Below, piece by piece: positions 37,074 through 48,700 of a stretch of 64,000 nt of DNA (the stretch's first letter is position 1; each line of letters opens with the position of its first letter). This DNA is from Annona cherimola. Its lineage: Eukaryota; Streptophyta; Magnoliopsida; Magnoliales; Annonaceae. The DNA lies in contig CM059973.1 in NCBI GenBank assembly GCA_030490835.1, forward strand, positions 55,494,008 to 55,558,007, given 5' to 3'. The notes below the pieces were generated by a model. It saw nothing but the letters and a program-made list of their open reading frames with translations. It had not been told where the DNA came from and made no database searches. A program made the translations under genes and the position numbers.

Positions 37074-38404
37074 GAAAAAAAAGGGGGAGAGCATGCTACT
37101 GCACGTCCCAGCAAGGGGGAGAAGGAGAGAGAGAAGGAGAGAGAAGGAGAGAGAAGAGAGGAAAAAGGGAGAAAAATGGAGATTTTCTCCAAAGGCAGCA
37201 GTTAGGGCACATCCAACCCAGCAAGGAAGAGGAGAAAAGAGGAGGAAAGAAGAAGGAAAAAGAGAAGGAGAAGCTCGGGAAGCTTGGGGCAAAGAATCGA
37301 CGAAATCGAGTAAGTACCCGTTGAGTTAAGCCTTCCAACTTCCAAGTTTTCTTCTTGATATTGAAATCATGATTTTGAATCATAATAAACCTCTAAAGAA
37401 AGATTAATAACATTCTGTAATTAAGTATTGATTGAGGGTTTTGCATATGTATTGAAAAGAGATACAAATATGGGAGAAAAACCTAGAAGAAATGAGACAG
37501 AAATCTAAAATATGGAAGAAATAGTTAATGAACGATTTTTAGCATGAAGATTTTTTAAAATACTAAATATGGGGTGATTAAGAAACTACCCAATTTTTAG
37601 CTTAAAAGGATAAATATGTTGGAAATTAAAAATCTAGGAAAATCAACCTGGACAGGGTTGCATGGGTGTCAGTATCAACTGCACCAAATGATTTTTAATA
37701 ATTTTTATACAAGGAATTTTTTGCTGAAAATTTTACAGGATATATAAGACATATTGAGGATCACATAAAAAATAAAAATTAGGTTTCTATGGGTATACAT
37801 TACCCAATAATTTACGTGATTAAGGCTGTCTGAAAAGGAGTGCTGCTGTCCAACAGAGTAAAAATACAAAAAATAAATAGAAATAATAAATATTTCATAC
37901 TGGAAATATTTATTTTGGTTAATGAATGTAGTTATTAAGTTATGGTAGAAATTTCAGATCAAAAATACTTGATTTGATATTAATTCAAGATTTTGAGATA
38001 ATTGTTAAATTCCAGGTTTTTGTGATGGAATTTGATTTATAATGGGATATAAACAAGTGATTATGAGAGTTTAACCTATTAGAGGTAAACAAGATTACCC
38101 TAAATATGATTTTTTGAAGATATGCAAAGAGATGTCCAAAGAGGGGTGCAAAGGGTACCCAAGATGTATATGGAAGTTGCTGTTTTGGAAGCAACCAATA
38201 TATGGATTTATGTAGGTTGGAAAACCTAAGAGATTTATGTATTTGAAGTTGATGTGAATAAATGAAATATTATTTTCATTTATTTAGGCAAAGGCAAAGG
38301 AAAAGAATGGAAGAAGGGGATTATGACGATCTCAGGTAAGCAAGCGAACTTTCTAAAATGCTATTTTCTTTCTATATGATTGATATGATTGAAATGTTTA
38401 TGTT

Positions 38405-38530
38405 TATATTTTAATGAATGGGCAAGTACAAGTTTTGAAAATGATGACTTTAATGAAGAGCCACAAGTTTTGGAAAATAACGGCTTTAATGAAAAGTCGT
38501 AAGTTTTGGAAAAGAATGACTTGAAGGAAA
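38405..38530 (+). repeat. ~45-bp tandem repeat, three units, in LTR C
   Basis: Units share 'caagttttggaaaat' followed by 'gactttaatgaa(g/a)agcc'. They belong to the low-complexity expansion that makes the long LTR class longer than A and B. Confidence 0.6.
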
Positions 38531-40103
38531 AACCTCAAGGTTTGCTTCATGGGAAGCAAGCAATACGTTTTAAGATAAGAATTTTATCATTAGTGTTGCT
38601 AAAGATTCGCAATGCTTTATGTTAATGAAATTGAGAATTTTGCTTATGAGTAAGCAAGTTCTCCATGATAATATTTTCAAAGGATTTCATGTTTGATGCC
38701 GATGGTTTTATGAATTTCCTTTTAAGCAAGCAAGTTCTTTATGATGTTGTTTCAAATGTATTTTATAAGAAAAATAGAATTTTGCCCTTTTTCACAAAGC
38801 AACAAATGTAAATAAGTTTTGAATTTCTCTTATGATGTTTAATGATAAATAATCATGTTATAAAAGAAAAAAAAAGAAAAAGGAGATTTGATTTATGAAA
38901 AAGATTTGTTTTGCTAGGTCTTGATAATTAAACAATAAATGATGATTTGGACATAGTTCATATATTTTGCAATGATATTCAAAAAGTTTTGATTTCCTTT
39001 AGATAAGGAAATCTATGTTGAAAATATCTTGAAAAATATTTATACGGATGTGTTGAAGGGGATTTAAGGATGACCAACCTCCTATGTTGTTTTTCTTAAA
39101 ATGGTTTAGTTTTGGATTGCTAAAGTAGCATACAAAAGACCATGCAAGGCTCCTTTATGTAAAAATGACAAATTGATATGTGGACAAGAAATTGATTTTA
39201 AGGTGGTTGAGAAGGGGTTAGCATAATTGCATAACTTTTGTGAGCAAAAGGCCCTGAAATAGAAACCAAGAAAATGCTAGGAAAAATGTATGATTTATTC
39301 TTGAAAATCTAAAAGTTTTGAAATTCTTATATTAAAAAGATTTTAAGGTATGTTGCTTCATCAAACATTTCAATATTTATCAAAATATTTTACTCAAAAT
39401 GTTTCTAACAAAATATTTTAAGGTGGGTGCGCTCGCTTACAAGTTGACACGGATTGCGGTCTGTGATGTGTTTTTGAAAATGATTTTTAAAGACGTAGAC
39501 TTAGTCTAAGATTTTTGTGAGTATGGATGCAGGTTGCGGTCTGTGATCCCGGTTTAAAAGGACATGGGCTGCGGTCTGTGGTTCTTCAAAACCAAACGGA
39601 CTGCGGTCCATCATAATAATGTACGGTGCACCAGTACAAGGAACAAACAGGTTGTAGCACAGTTGGGATGATCGGGGCCCACTCTACATAAGGCCAAGTC
39701 GCTAAGGGATGACAGGAACGCCAGCAGCGCACTCCCTGAGATGGGAGTAGGATAAAAAAGCAGCCGCCTGACTAGCGCGCTGTTAAGGATTATTTTTCAA
39801 AATGTAGCATGATCACTTGCTAAGTGTCACTACTGGATGAGGAGAAATGTGTTTGCATACGTTTTGCTTTTCAAAAGCCCAAAGATTGGGATATAAAAGT
39901 ATTTATATGAAAAATTATCCTAAATTAGATTTTTATGAGCCATTATGTATAAGTTACCCTAAAAGAGAGGGTGTTTTACACAAAAGTGTAAATAACAGGA
40001 ATAAAAGGAAATATTTTTATGCAAATGCATTTATGAAAATGGTTTATGTATTTTATTTGCCTTGTTTGTTATAAACAAGCCCCAAGATGGGGATTATGAA
40101 AAA

Positions 40104-40605
40104 GGGTTTATGTTGAAAAATATTTTGGACATAAGAATGTCCATTTCCAAAAGGTTTATGTGGAAAAAATGGTTGGACATGAGAATGTCCATTTCCTAAA
40201 GGGATTTATGTTGGAACATGTGTGGACATAAAAATGTTCGTTTCTAAAAGAATTTAAGGGATAAAAGCGTTTGTGGACATATGAATGTCTATTGCCAAAA
40301 AGGCTTACGTGAAATGTATTTTGGACATAAAAATATCCATTACCAAAGTGTTTATGTGAAAAATGTTTTAGGATGTATAAACGTCCATTTCCAACAAGGT
40401 TTATGTGGAAAAATATTTTAGGACGTATGAACGTCCAGTGCCAAAATGATTTATGTGGAAAAACGTCTTTTCGTGGACATGAGAATGTCCATTGCCAAAT
40501 ATGGTTTATGTCAAGATGTTTTAGGACATAAAATGTCCCCTAGCCAAAATGATTTATGAGAAAAATATTTTAGGACATATAAATGTCCTCAAGAAAAAGG
40601 TGTTC
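40104..40605 (+). repeat. Ten-unit tandem array with GGACAT/ATGTCC palindromes
   Basis: Ten units of about 47-55 bp with consensus 'tttatgtgaaaaatattttGGACATnnnAATGTCCattgccaaaa' (shown in parts). Most units keep both arms of the palindrome, several with compensating changes (for example GGACGTATGAACGTCC near 40418). LTR D carries about five units at the matching place. Confidence 0.88.
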
Positions 40606-41164
40606 AAGATGTTTAATGAAATGATTTTCAAGGAAGTCTTGCCCTAAAAGATAAAATGCTTGCTTACTGAGTTGTCACTTACGTTTTGTTTTTCCAAACC
40701 TTAGACAGGTACCAGGAAACTCAAGGAGATGAAAATCTAAGCAATGAAGTAAGGCACGAGATGATGGTCAGGTAGGCTATAAGGAATGGAAAAGCATGAA
40801 TATGCTAAGGTATGCTAATGTGTATGTGAACTTAATTAGAATTTTAAGTTCTATATGATTCAATGATTGAATGTATGGATGTATGGATGTATGTGTTATG
40901 ATTTAGTCAAGGAGACTTTTATTGTAGAAAAGCATGATGAATGCTATGAGTGAAATAGAATTTGAAATTTTATTACAAGTATATCGCCACTTGTTTGATG
41001 AATGATGTGAGATGTAAAGATATGAACGATGATGAATGAAAATTTTTTTTGGATGAGTTCCAATAAAAATTTCGCCGCATGATCAGGGTAATAATCCTGA
41101 TTCACATTTACCAATCTATAAGGTCTTGAGGTAAGGAAGTGATGTCTCAGTTTGGGGTGCCACA

Positions 41165-41627
41165 GATTGCTTGAAAAATCTTGGGAGAGGAAGGAAAATG
41201 ATGACAGGAAAAGAAGATTTAGAACTGAGCTTCAAATCAAAATCCATTCCCCTTAAATCCTATGCCCCTCATCCTCTCCTTCCATTTCATCATTTGCGAT
41301 GAGCCAGAGAAGCTCTTGGAATAACATCTTGTCATCCTAAGCTGAGAAGAGATCAAAGAAGTGAGTGTCGGTCCTTCCTGAAAGATATCAACATGAATGC
41401 CTATAATGGCTGACTATAAGGAGGAAGCAAGCGCCTCTTCCTCGAGTAGCACCATCTTGAGCAGGAGCGAAAAGTAGAGTGAGTACAAGCCCACAAGAGA
41501 CACGGAGGCAAAGAGCCCCTCCCCCCCCCCCCCCACAGGGAGGAGGGTGGTAGCCACTAGAGGAGCAGAAGTTGCTGTAGAGTAAATTGATGGAGAACTA
41601 TTGGCAATGCCTAGTCCTGTGACAACC
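41165..41627 (+). repeat. Right LTR of Tat/Ogre-like gypsy element, piece 2 (truncated)
   Basis: Collinear with 16016-16478. Similarity stops abruptly after 'tgcctagtcctg'. The remainder of the LTR (TATA box, U5) is absent, and the following bases start TG, as if another element had been inserted or the end deleted. Confidence 0.75.
41521..41534. repeat. 14-base C homopolymer
   Basis: Uninterrupted run of 14 C preceded by CCCCT. The matching place in the left LTR (about 16380) reads only 'agagcccccataagg', so the run has expanded or is an assembly/sequencing artefact. Confidence 0.9.
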
Positions 41628-42334
41628 ATATAAAATTAGAGTCGTCATGGCTAATTTTGTGCTTATTTTGAATGATAGTCTAAGAGAATTTTGTGATTTT
41701 GCACGGTTTTAGCTTAGTTTTCATTATTTTTGCATTTCATTCATTGTATTCAGATTTCATAGTCTTAGTTTAATTCAATATTAATCACGTAGTATTAAGA
41801 TATAATTAATTTTATCTCTTCATTTAGGAGTGCATTTACTCATTTTATTTTTTTTGTTGTAGGCAAAAAGAGATGATTCTACACTTTCGAGTACATGTCT
41901 GGGATGAAAAGAAAAGCATGTAGTGCAAGCCAAAGTTGAGTTTTGGTCCAAAGTGATGGGTGCACCAACCTCAATTTTTGGCTCCCTAGTGCCACAAAAT
42001 TGCCATTCTAGAAAATTTGAAAAACTTATGTCGGTAACCATTTTAGAGCGGTTGGCACCCTAGTGCAATTGTGTTAGCATCGTGGCACTAATTCCCAGAC
42101 CAGCGACTTTTCGCACATGTCTCGAGCCAACTTTGAGGGGATATATATATCATCTGGGGTTTGAGATAAGTAGTAGCAGAGCTCGTGGGAGGAAGCCAAG
42201 GATGAGAAAAGAAGAGATTCTCGAGTTGAGGAGATTTTGAAGTAGAGATCTCATTTGTTTGGTGGAAACTAGCAAGTGTCGTCTCCTCTTTCTCTTACTG
42301 TACATATTTTTCTTATTCTTCTTTGTTAAGATAT
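41628..42334. other. Unassigned LTR-like sequence
   Basis: T-rich, non-coding, beginning TGACAACC at the truncated end of the right Tat/Ogre LTR. It has the look of a gypsy-type LTR U3/R region, but no partner copy is present in the window. The Sirevirus is inserted at its right end. Confidence 0.35.
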
Positions 42335-44064
42335 TGCTGGAATTCAAGGAAAATTAAGCATAATCCATGTTTTGATGATTAACAACTCAATTTGAGAATT
42401 AATTAGGTACGAATGAGTTTGCTAAGTGCTTTCAAAGGTTAAAAACTCAAGTTTTAAAAGATAGCAGACCAAGTCGCAGTCCCAAGTCAACTCAGCCATC
42501 GACTTAGATGAAGTCGATTCCCAAGTCGACTCCAGAATCGACTTCAAATGCAATAAATGTTCCAATGTTGAAATTGGGACTCGGAGACAGGTGAAGTCGC
42601 AGTCGAAGTCATCTCCACTTGCGACTTAGGTGAAGTTGTAGACCCAAGTCGACTCCAGATGCGACTTGAGTACAACCATACAGGAGACTTCGAATCCTTA
42701 GTGTCAAGTCGCATTTCTAAGTCAACTCTGCAATGCGACTTAGGTGAAGTCGACCCAAGCATGCGACTTGGGTGAAGTTGAAGTCCAAGTTGACTCCACA
42801 ATGTGACTTAGGTGAAGTCAAACCTCAAGTTGACCCAAGCAAGCGACTCAAGCAAATGGCTACTTCTGGTTTCTTCAAAGTTGATATATTATTAAAGAAA
42901 CACCTCTATATTGAAGATTGGACAACAAAATCAAGAAGGTCAATCATCTTGAATCAAGGACACAAAGAAGAACCCCTCAAGAGAAGAATGCTATGCTAAG
43001 TTTCAAGGCAAAACAAGGAAAACCAAAAATATTATATGAAGAACAAGATAAGTAAAAGAAAAGTGAAATACCAAGATCAACTGCAAGAATCCAAAGTTCT
43101 AACATAAACAAATGGATGGTGAAGTCGCACCCGAAGTTGACTCCACCAGCGACTTAGATCAAGTCTGAGACCAAGTCGACCTGAAGCTGGAACTTGAAAG
43201 TAGAAGCTGAAGACCAAAGTGGCACCCAAAGTAGACTCCAGTCCGTGGTTTGGGTGAAGTTGCATCCGAAGTCGACTCCACCATGCGACTTGGATGAAGT
43301 CGCATACCAAGTCGACCTCATATGCCACTTGGTTCGCAATGGTCGAAAAATTTGAATGTTGACGCATTAAATGTGTGCCACCTACCACCAAACGTTCGAA
43401 ATTCAGCTCCCATTATTTAAAAGGCTTCAAGGGGACGTGCAAGAGGTTAGAGAAGCATTCAATAAGCTCACCTTCCACTCTCTCTTGCATTTAAGTTGAT
43501 CTACACCAAGTCTAAGTGAAGGACCGTGCTTCAAGTTGCTGAAAGTTGCATTGCTGAATCTTTTACTCTCTCTAAAAGTTCTTCTACGTGCTACAAGCTG
43601 CCTACACAAATTTGTAAAGTGTAGTTATTTCTTTTGTTGGTTATCTGTGTTTACCACTTGATTTGATATTGAAAATTGAAACGAAGTGAAGGAAAAATAG
43701 TGTTGTGACTGGAGTAAGACTCGTCACCTACTTGTGTTGTATTTGAGCAAGCCCCCTAGAGCTGGAATCTGAAAGAGAGTTGCTGCTCTAGTTGTATTCA
43801 AAATCTAATAGTGGAACCCAAGTCACAACGGGTGTGAGCTTGGAAGAGTGGAGTAGGAAAGGTTGCCCGAACCACTATAAACCTTTGTCTCTTGGTGTGG
43901 CTTGAATATTTGTGTTTTATTGCTTTATCTTTCTCCATATTTTTGTTTGTTACATTATGGGGATTAACTCTAAAAAGGGAGAAATTTCTGTTTAAGTAAA
44001 GAATTTTAAAATACCCAATTCACCCCTCCCCTCTTGGGTAATTGTCATAAACTCGGGACCAACA
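42335..44064 (+). repeat. Sirevirus 5' LTR, 1730 bp
   Basis: Begins TGCTGGAATTC (the 3' LTR has TGTTGAAATTC) and ends CGGGACCAACA. Collinear with the 3' LTR but with some extra GTCGAC-repeat units near 42475-42540. In the last 64 bp the two LTRs differ at three positions, all transitions. Confidence 0.95.
42470..43335 (+). repeat. GTCGAC/GCGACTT repeat clusters in Sirevirus 5' LTR
   Basis: Two clusters (about 42470-42860 and 43120-43335) of units resembling 'gaagtcgcagtcc-aagtcgactcca-atgcgactt'. Each unit pairs the palindrome AAGTCGACTT-like core with GCGACTT. The same clusters occur in the 3' LTR (51715-52025, 52295-52505) and inverted in the LTR at the window's end. Confidence 0.85.
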
Positions 44065-44067
44065 AGG

Positions 44068-44080
44068 GGTATCAGAGCAG
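44068..44080 (+). promoter_or_regulatory. Primer-binding site
   Basis: GGTATCAGAGCAG three bases after the 5' LTR end. It matches the usual plant copia primer site complementary to the initiator methionine tRNA. Confidence 0.85.
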
Positions 44081-44112
44081 GTCTTTGAGTTTAAACAAAA
44101 AAGATCTTACAA

Positions 44113-45764
44113 ATGGCATCGCAACAAACTTCCACCCCTGCATTCGCCGAAGGACAATCACTTACAAGGCCACCTCTTTTTTATGGGAGTAACTTCGGTT
44201 ACTGGAAGTTAAGAATGAAACAACTTATCATGGGTACGGATATAGATTCTTGGATTGCTATCCAAGACGGTGTTGTGTTACCAATTGATGAAAGAGCCTC
44301 TACATGGCCTGAGGAGGAGGTTAGGACTGTAAAAAGCAATGCCAAAGCCATGAACTCCCTCTTTTGTGCTCTTACCGCATCTGAATATGGTAGGGTATCC
44401 TCATGTCAAACCGCCAAAGAAATATGGGATACACTAACATCTATCTATGAGGGAACTTTTCAAGTCTAAGGACGAGAAAAAATATTCTAATTGGAGAGCT
44501 AGAAAGCTTTAAAATGCTTGAGACTGAAAATATTTCTGAGATGTTTGCTAGATTTTCAAAAATCACTAATGCTCTAAAAGGTCTCGGGAAAATTATTTCT
44601 GAATCTGAGTAGGTAATGATGATTCTAAGGGCGCTACCTGAGTCGTGGACTCCCAAGATCACGACCATTGAAGAAGCAAAAGACCTAAACACGCTAAGAC
44701 TAAAAGATCTTATCAGCTCACTCATGTCACATGAGTTGATAAAGAGGAGGAACGAGGAGCAACACAAAGGCAAAAGAGCAATCGCTTTAAAGGCTACACT
44801 AATTTCATATGAGTCCACCTCATCTTCTCAAAACGATGATGAGGAGATTGCTCTACTCACGAGAAAATTCAGAAAGTTTGTGAGAAAAGTAAAGAACCTC
44901 AAAGGATTCAAAGAAAGAAACTTGAAGGAGAAAAAGAAGGAAGCAACAAAGTGTTACCGGTGTAGAGGAGTGAGACATATGCAAGCTCAATATCCCACAC
45001 TCGAGGAGAACAAGACAAGGGAACGACGAGAAAAGAAAGATCAAAGCGAAAACCGGAAATTTCAAAAAGCTAAAGGAAGAGGGATATATGTCAATGAGGA
45101 GACGTCCACAACTAGCAGATCATCAAATGAAGACAATGAGGCTGCAAACTGTGCAAAGATATGTTGTATAGCCACAATAGAGGAAGATAGAAACATTTGC
45201 CTAGCTACAACGGAAACTTTGGAAGGACAAACCACCTCAGCAAACGGCACAAGTAGTGAAGAGATAACATCTAAACTAAAAACTCATTCTATTTTCTCTT
45301 CCACAAATGAATGTCTCAAATGTGCTGAATTAGAGAAACTACAACAATCATATGATTCATTGTATGATGAAATAAAGAATTTGAAAGACAAATTCACAAT
45401 AAAGAAAAGACAATGTGATTCAATAATTATTGTGAATGGAAAACTTGCAGAAAAAGTTGACCACCTAACCAATGAAAAGAATACTTTGATAAATGAGGTG
45501 GAAAGACTAAAGAAAGAAAATGAATCATTAAATGAATTATTAGCAAAGTTCTCTAATCCAGGGGAAAGCGTCAAAATGTTTCTAAACATGACCGCCCAAA
45601 ACAACAAAAGAGGACTTGGGTACTCTACATTTGAGAAAGGAGAATGTAGCAAATCTAATGCTCCAAGGACTTTCAAAAACCAAGCAAAACTCATCTATAC
45701 TAAACCAAAAATGAATCATGGTGCTTGGACCAAGAAACCAATTTGGGAACCATCCACTACATGA
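44113..45764 (+). pseudogene. gag: Sirevirus gag, broken by a frameshift and stops
   Basis: Capsid/nucleocapsid protein. The start at 44113 (MASQQTSTPAFAEGQ) sits just after the primer site. The first frame keeps the copia gag motif YWKLRMKQLIMGTD and runs to EIWDTLTSIYEGT. A frameshift near 44460-44470 and a TAG at 44610-44612 follow, and then the second frame runs to 45764 with a basic region, a zinc knuckle and a coiled-coil-like Lys/Glu/Asn-rich C-terminus (about 45300-45560). The knuckle reads CYRCRGVRHMQAQYP, in which the last Cys of C-x2-C-x4-H-x4-C is replaced by Tyr, so RNA binding would be lost even with the frame intact. Confidence 0.9.
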
Positions 45765-48700
45765 ATTCCCACTCCAAGACTTCCAGGGGCAAGTAACTTT
45801 TGCAACAATATGGGTCATAAGATCTATCAATGTAAAATAAGAAAAATTTACAACTATGGTGTAAAACTGGTTTGGGTACCAAAGAACATTGGATTTATGC
45901 CTTCCAAAATAGAACAATGTAGATTCCAATGGCTCACTAACCCAAATGGACCCATAAAATAGGTACCAAAAAGATAAGCTCTACATGATTTTATTTTTGC
46001 AGGTATGTCTTAAAGCAAAGGCCAACAACATGTTCCACAAGATCAAACCATGTAGTGAAAAAACGGTTGCATTTGGGAACAACGAAAAAGGTATAATTAA
46101 AGGTAAAGGAAATATTTATGAAAATTCAAATGAATGTATTGAGGATGTACTATTTGTTGAAGGACTCAAACACAACTTAATGAACATTAGTCAACTGTGT
46201 GATAAAGGCTACAAAGTGGTATTTGAATCCTCCATATGCAATGTATTTGATGATGATCACATAGTCTTTAGTGGCAAAAGACATGAAAATATATATTTGG
46301 TTTGTCTTGATGAACTTGATGAAAAATGTCTTATAGCCATCGAAAATGATCCATGGATATGGCATAAAAGGCTTGGACATATAAACATGTCAAACATTAA
46401 AACTTTGTGAAAAAAGAGCTTAGTGGAAGGATTGCCAAAGCTTAAATATGACGAAGACAAAATATGTAAAGCATGTCAACTATTCAAGCAACCCAAAAGG
46501 CCATTTTCCACTAAAAAGGAAATTTTAAAAACTAGGCCACTTGAACTATTACATGTGGATCTTTATGGGCCATCAGAAATTTTAACTCTTGGTGGGAAAA
46601 AGTATGTATTTGTCATAGTTGATGATTTTTCAAGATTTACATGGATAATTCTCTTATCTAGCAAAGATGAAGCATTCTCTATGTTTGTCACTTTTTCAAA
46701 TTTGGTGTAAAATGAAAAATAGAATACAATTATTTCCATTAGAAGTGATCATGGTGGTGAATTTGAAAATAAACAATTTATAGAATTTTGTAATAAGAAA
46801 GGAATTCACCACACATTTTCTACACTAAGAACTCCCCAACAAAATAGGGTAGTTGAAAGGAAAAATAGGACAATACAAGAGATGACTAGAACAATGCTAA
46901 ATAAGAGTAAATTATCCAAAAGATTTTGGGGAGAAGCTGTAAGTACAACATGCCATGTATTGAATCGTATTACCATAAGAGCAATCTTGAAAAAGACCTC
47001 ATACGAACTATGGAAGGGCAGAAAATCAAATATTTCATATTTCCATACTTTTGGATGTACATGCTATGTGTTGAATAATGGAAAAATAAACTTGGAAAAA
47101 TTAGATGCCAAAAGTGATGAGGCAATATTCCTTGGTTATTCATCAAATAGCAAAGCATATAAAGTCTTTAACAAAAGAAATCAAATAGTAGAAGAATCAA
47201 TACATGTTGTATTTGATGAATTTAACCAAAATTCAAAAAAGGAGGATGAGTTGAGTGATGCAGATGAGACATCAAGGAATCCAAAAGAGGAACAACTAGA
47301 TCAACGAGGAGAAGCCGAAAGAAAGTAAGAGAATTCCACGGAGAAAAGGGTAAGTGAAGGTAATAATTCCTATAAACCTCCAACTGATTTAAAATTCAAA
47401 AATGACCATCCAATTTAGCAAGTTATTGGCAATATCTATGAAGGAGTAAAAATTAGAAGGTCAAGACACAATATCTGTGAAGAATTTGCCCTTGTGTCTA
47501 AAATTGAACCAAACTCCATTGACCAAGCTCTTAATGATGAAAATTGGATTGTTGTAATGTAAGAAGAGCTAAATCAATTTGAAAGAAATAATGTATGACA
47601 CCTAGTTCCTAGACCCAATGATTGCACGGTTATTAGTACCAAATGGGTTTTTAGGAATAAATTAGACGAAAGTGGACTTGTAGTAAGAAACAAAGCCAGA
47701 TTAGTAGCCAAAGGATATTCCCAAGAAGAGGGAATTGATTTTGAAGAATACTATGCTCTTGTAGCTAGATTAGAGGCCATACATATCCTACTAGCCTTTG
47801 CTTCTCACATGGACTTTAAATTATTTCAAATGGATGTGAAAAGTGCCTTTTTGAATGGTTACTTAAATGAGGAAGTATATGTTGAACAACCTCCTGGATT
47901 TGAAAAAAAGGATCAATCAAAATTTATTTTCAAATTAACAAAGGCATTATATGGACTTAAACATGCTCCAAGAGCTTGGTATGAAAGGTTAAGCAAGTTT
48001 TTGATTGATCATGACTTTCAAAGAGGAAAAGTTGATACAACATTATTCATCAAGTATAAGGACAAAAATATTTTAATTGTTCAAATTTATGTAGATGATA
48101 TAATATTTAGTGCTACTAACGAAACTCTGTGCTAAGAATTTTTCGAGATTATGCAGAGTGAATTTGAAATGAGCATGATGGGAGAGTTGAACTTCTTTCT
48201 TGGACTGCAAATTAAGCAACTAGCCGAAGGAATCTTCATAAACTAGTCCAAATACGTCAATGAGATGTTAAAGAAGTTCGGAATGCAAAATAGCAAAGGA
48301 GCAAACACTCCAATGAATTCTACTATCAAGATCGACAAGGATGAAAAAGGTAAATCTATCGAATAAAAACTATATGAAAGCATGATAGGATCCTTGTTAT
48401 ATTTGACTGCGTCTAGACCAGACATTTTGTTTAATGTTTGTATGTGTTCAAGATTTCAATCATGTCCAAAAGAATCACATCTAATAACTGTAAAAAGAAT
48501 TTTCATATATTTGATCAAAACCACTAATTTAGGATTATAGTGTCCAAAGGGGTCAACATTTGATCTAATCGGCTACTCGGATATGGATTTTTCCAGTTAC
48601 AAAGTAGATAGAAAAAGTACTAGTGGAACATGTCAGTTTCTTGGAAACATGTTGGTTTCATGATTTTCAAGAAAATAAACTAGTGTTGCTCTATCTATCG

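Larger units (their letters stand above)
36367..41164 (+). mobile_element. Solo LTR C, 4798 bp
   Basis: A perfect 5-bp duplication GATTG (36362-36366 and 41165-41169) flanks it. The empty site is visible in the left LTR at about 16010-16017 (gagattgctta). It starts TGTGAAACCCCAA and ends TTTGGGGTGCCACA; the ends match as an inverted repeat at 11 of the first 13 positions. It is non-coding, homologous to D throughout, and shares its 5' and 3' ends and the CTCCCTGAGATGGGAG block with A and B. A purine-rich stretch (37080-37300) follows the TATA box. Confidence 0.92.

Noticed and set aside
37044..37383. Ser/Leu/Phe-rich minus-strand frames and the Arg/Glu-rich plus-strand frame
   Set aside because: Both come from the purine-rich leader of solo LTR C. 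The composition explains them.
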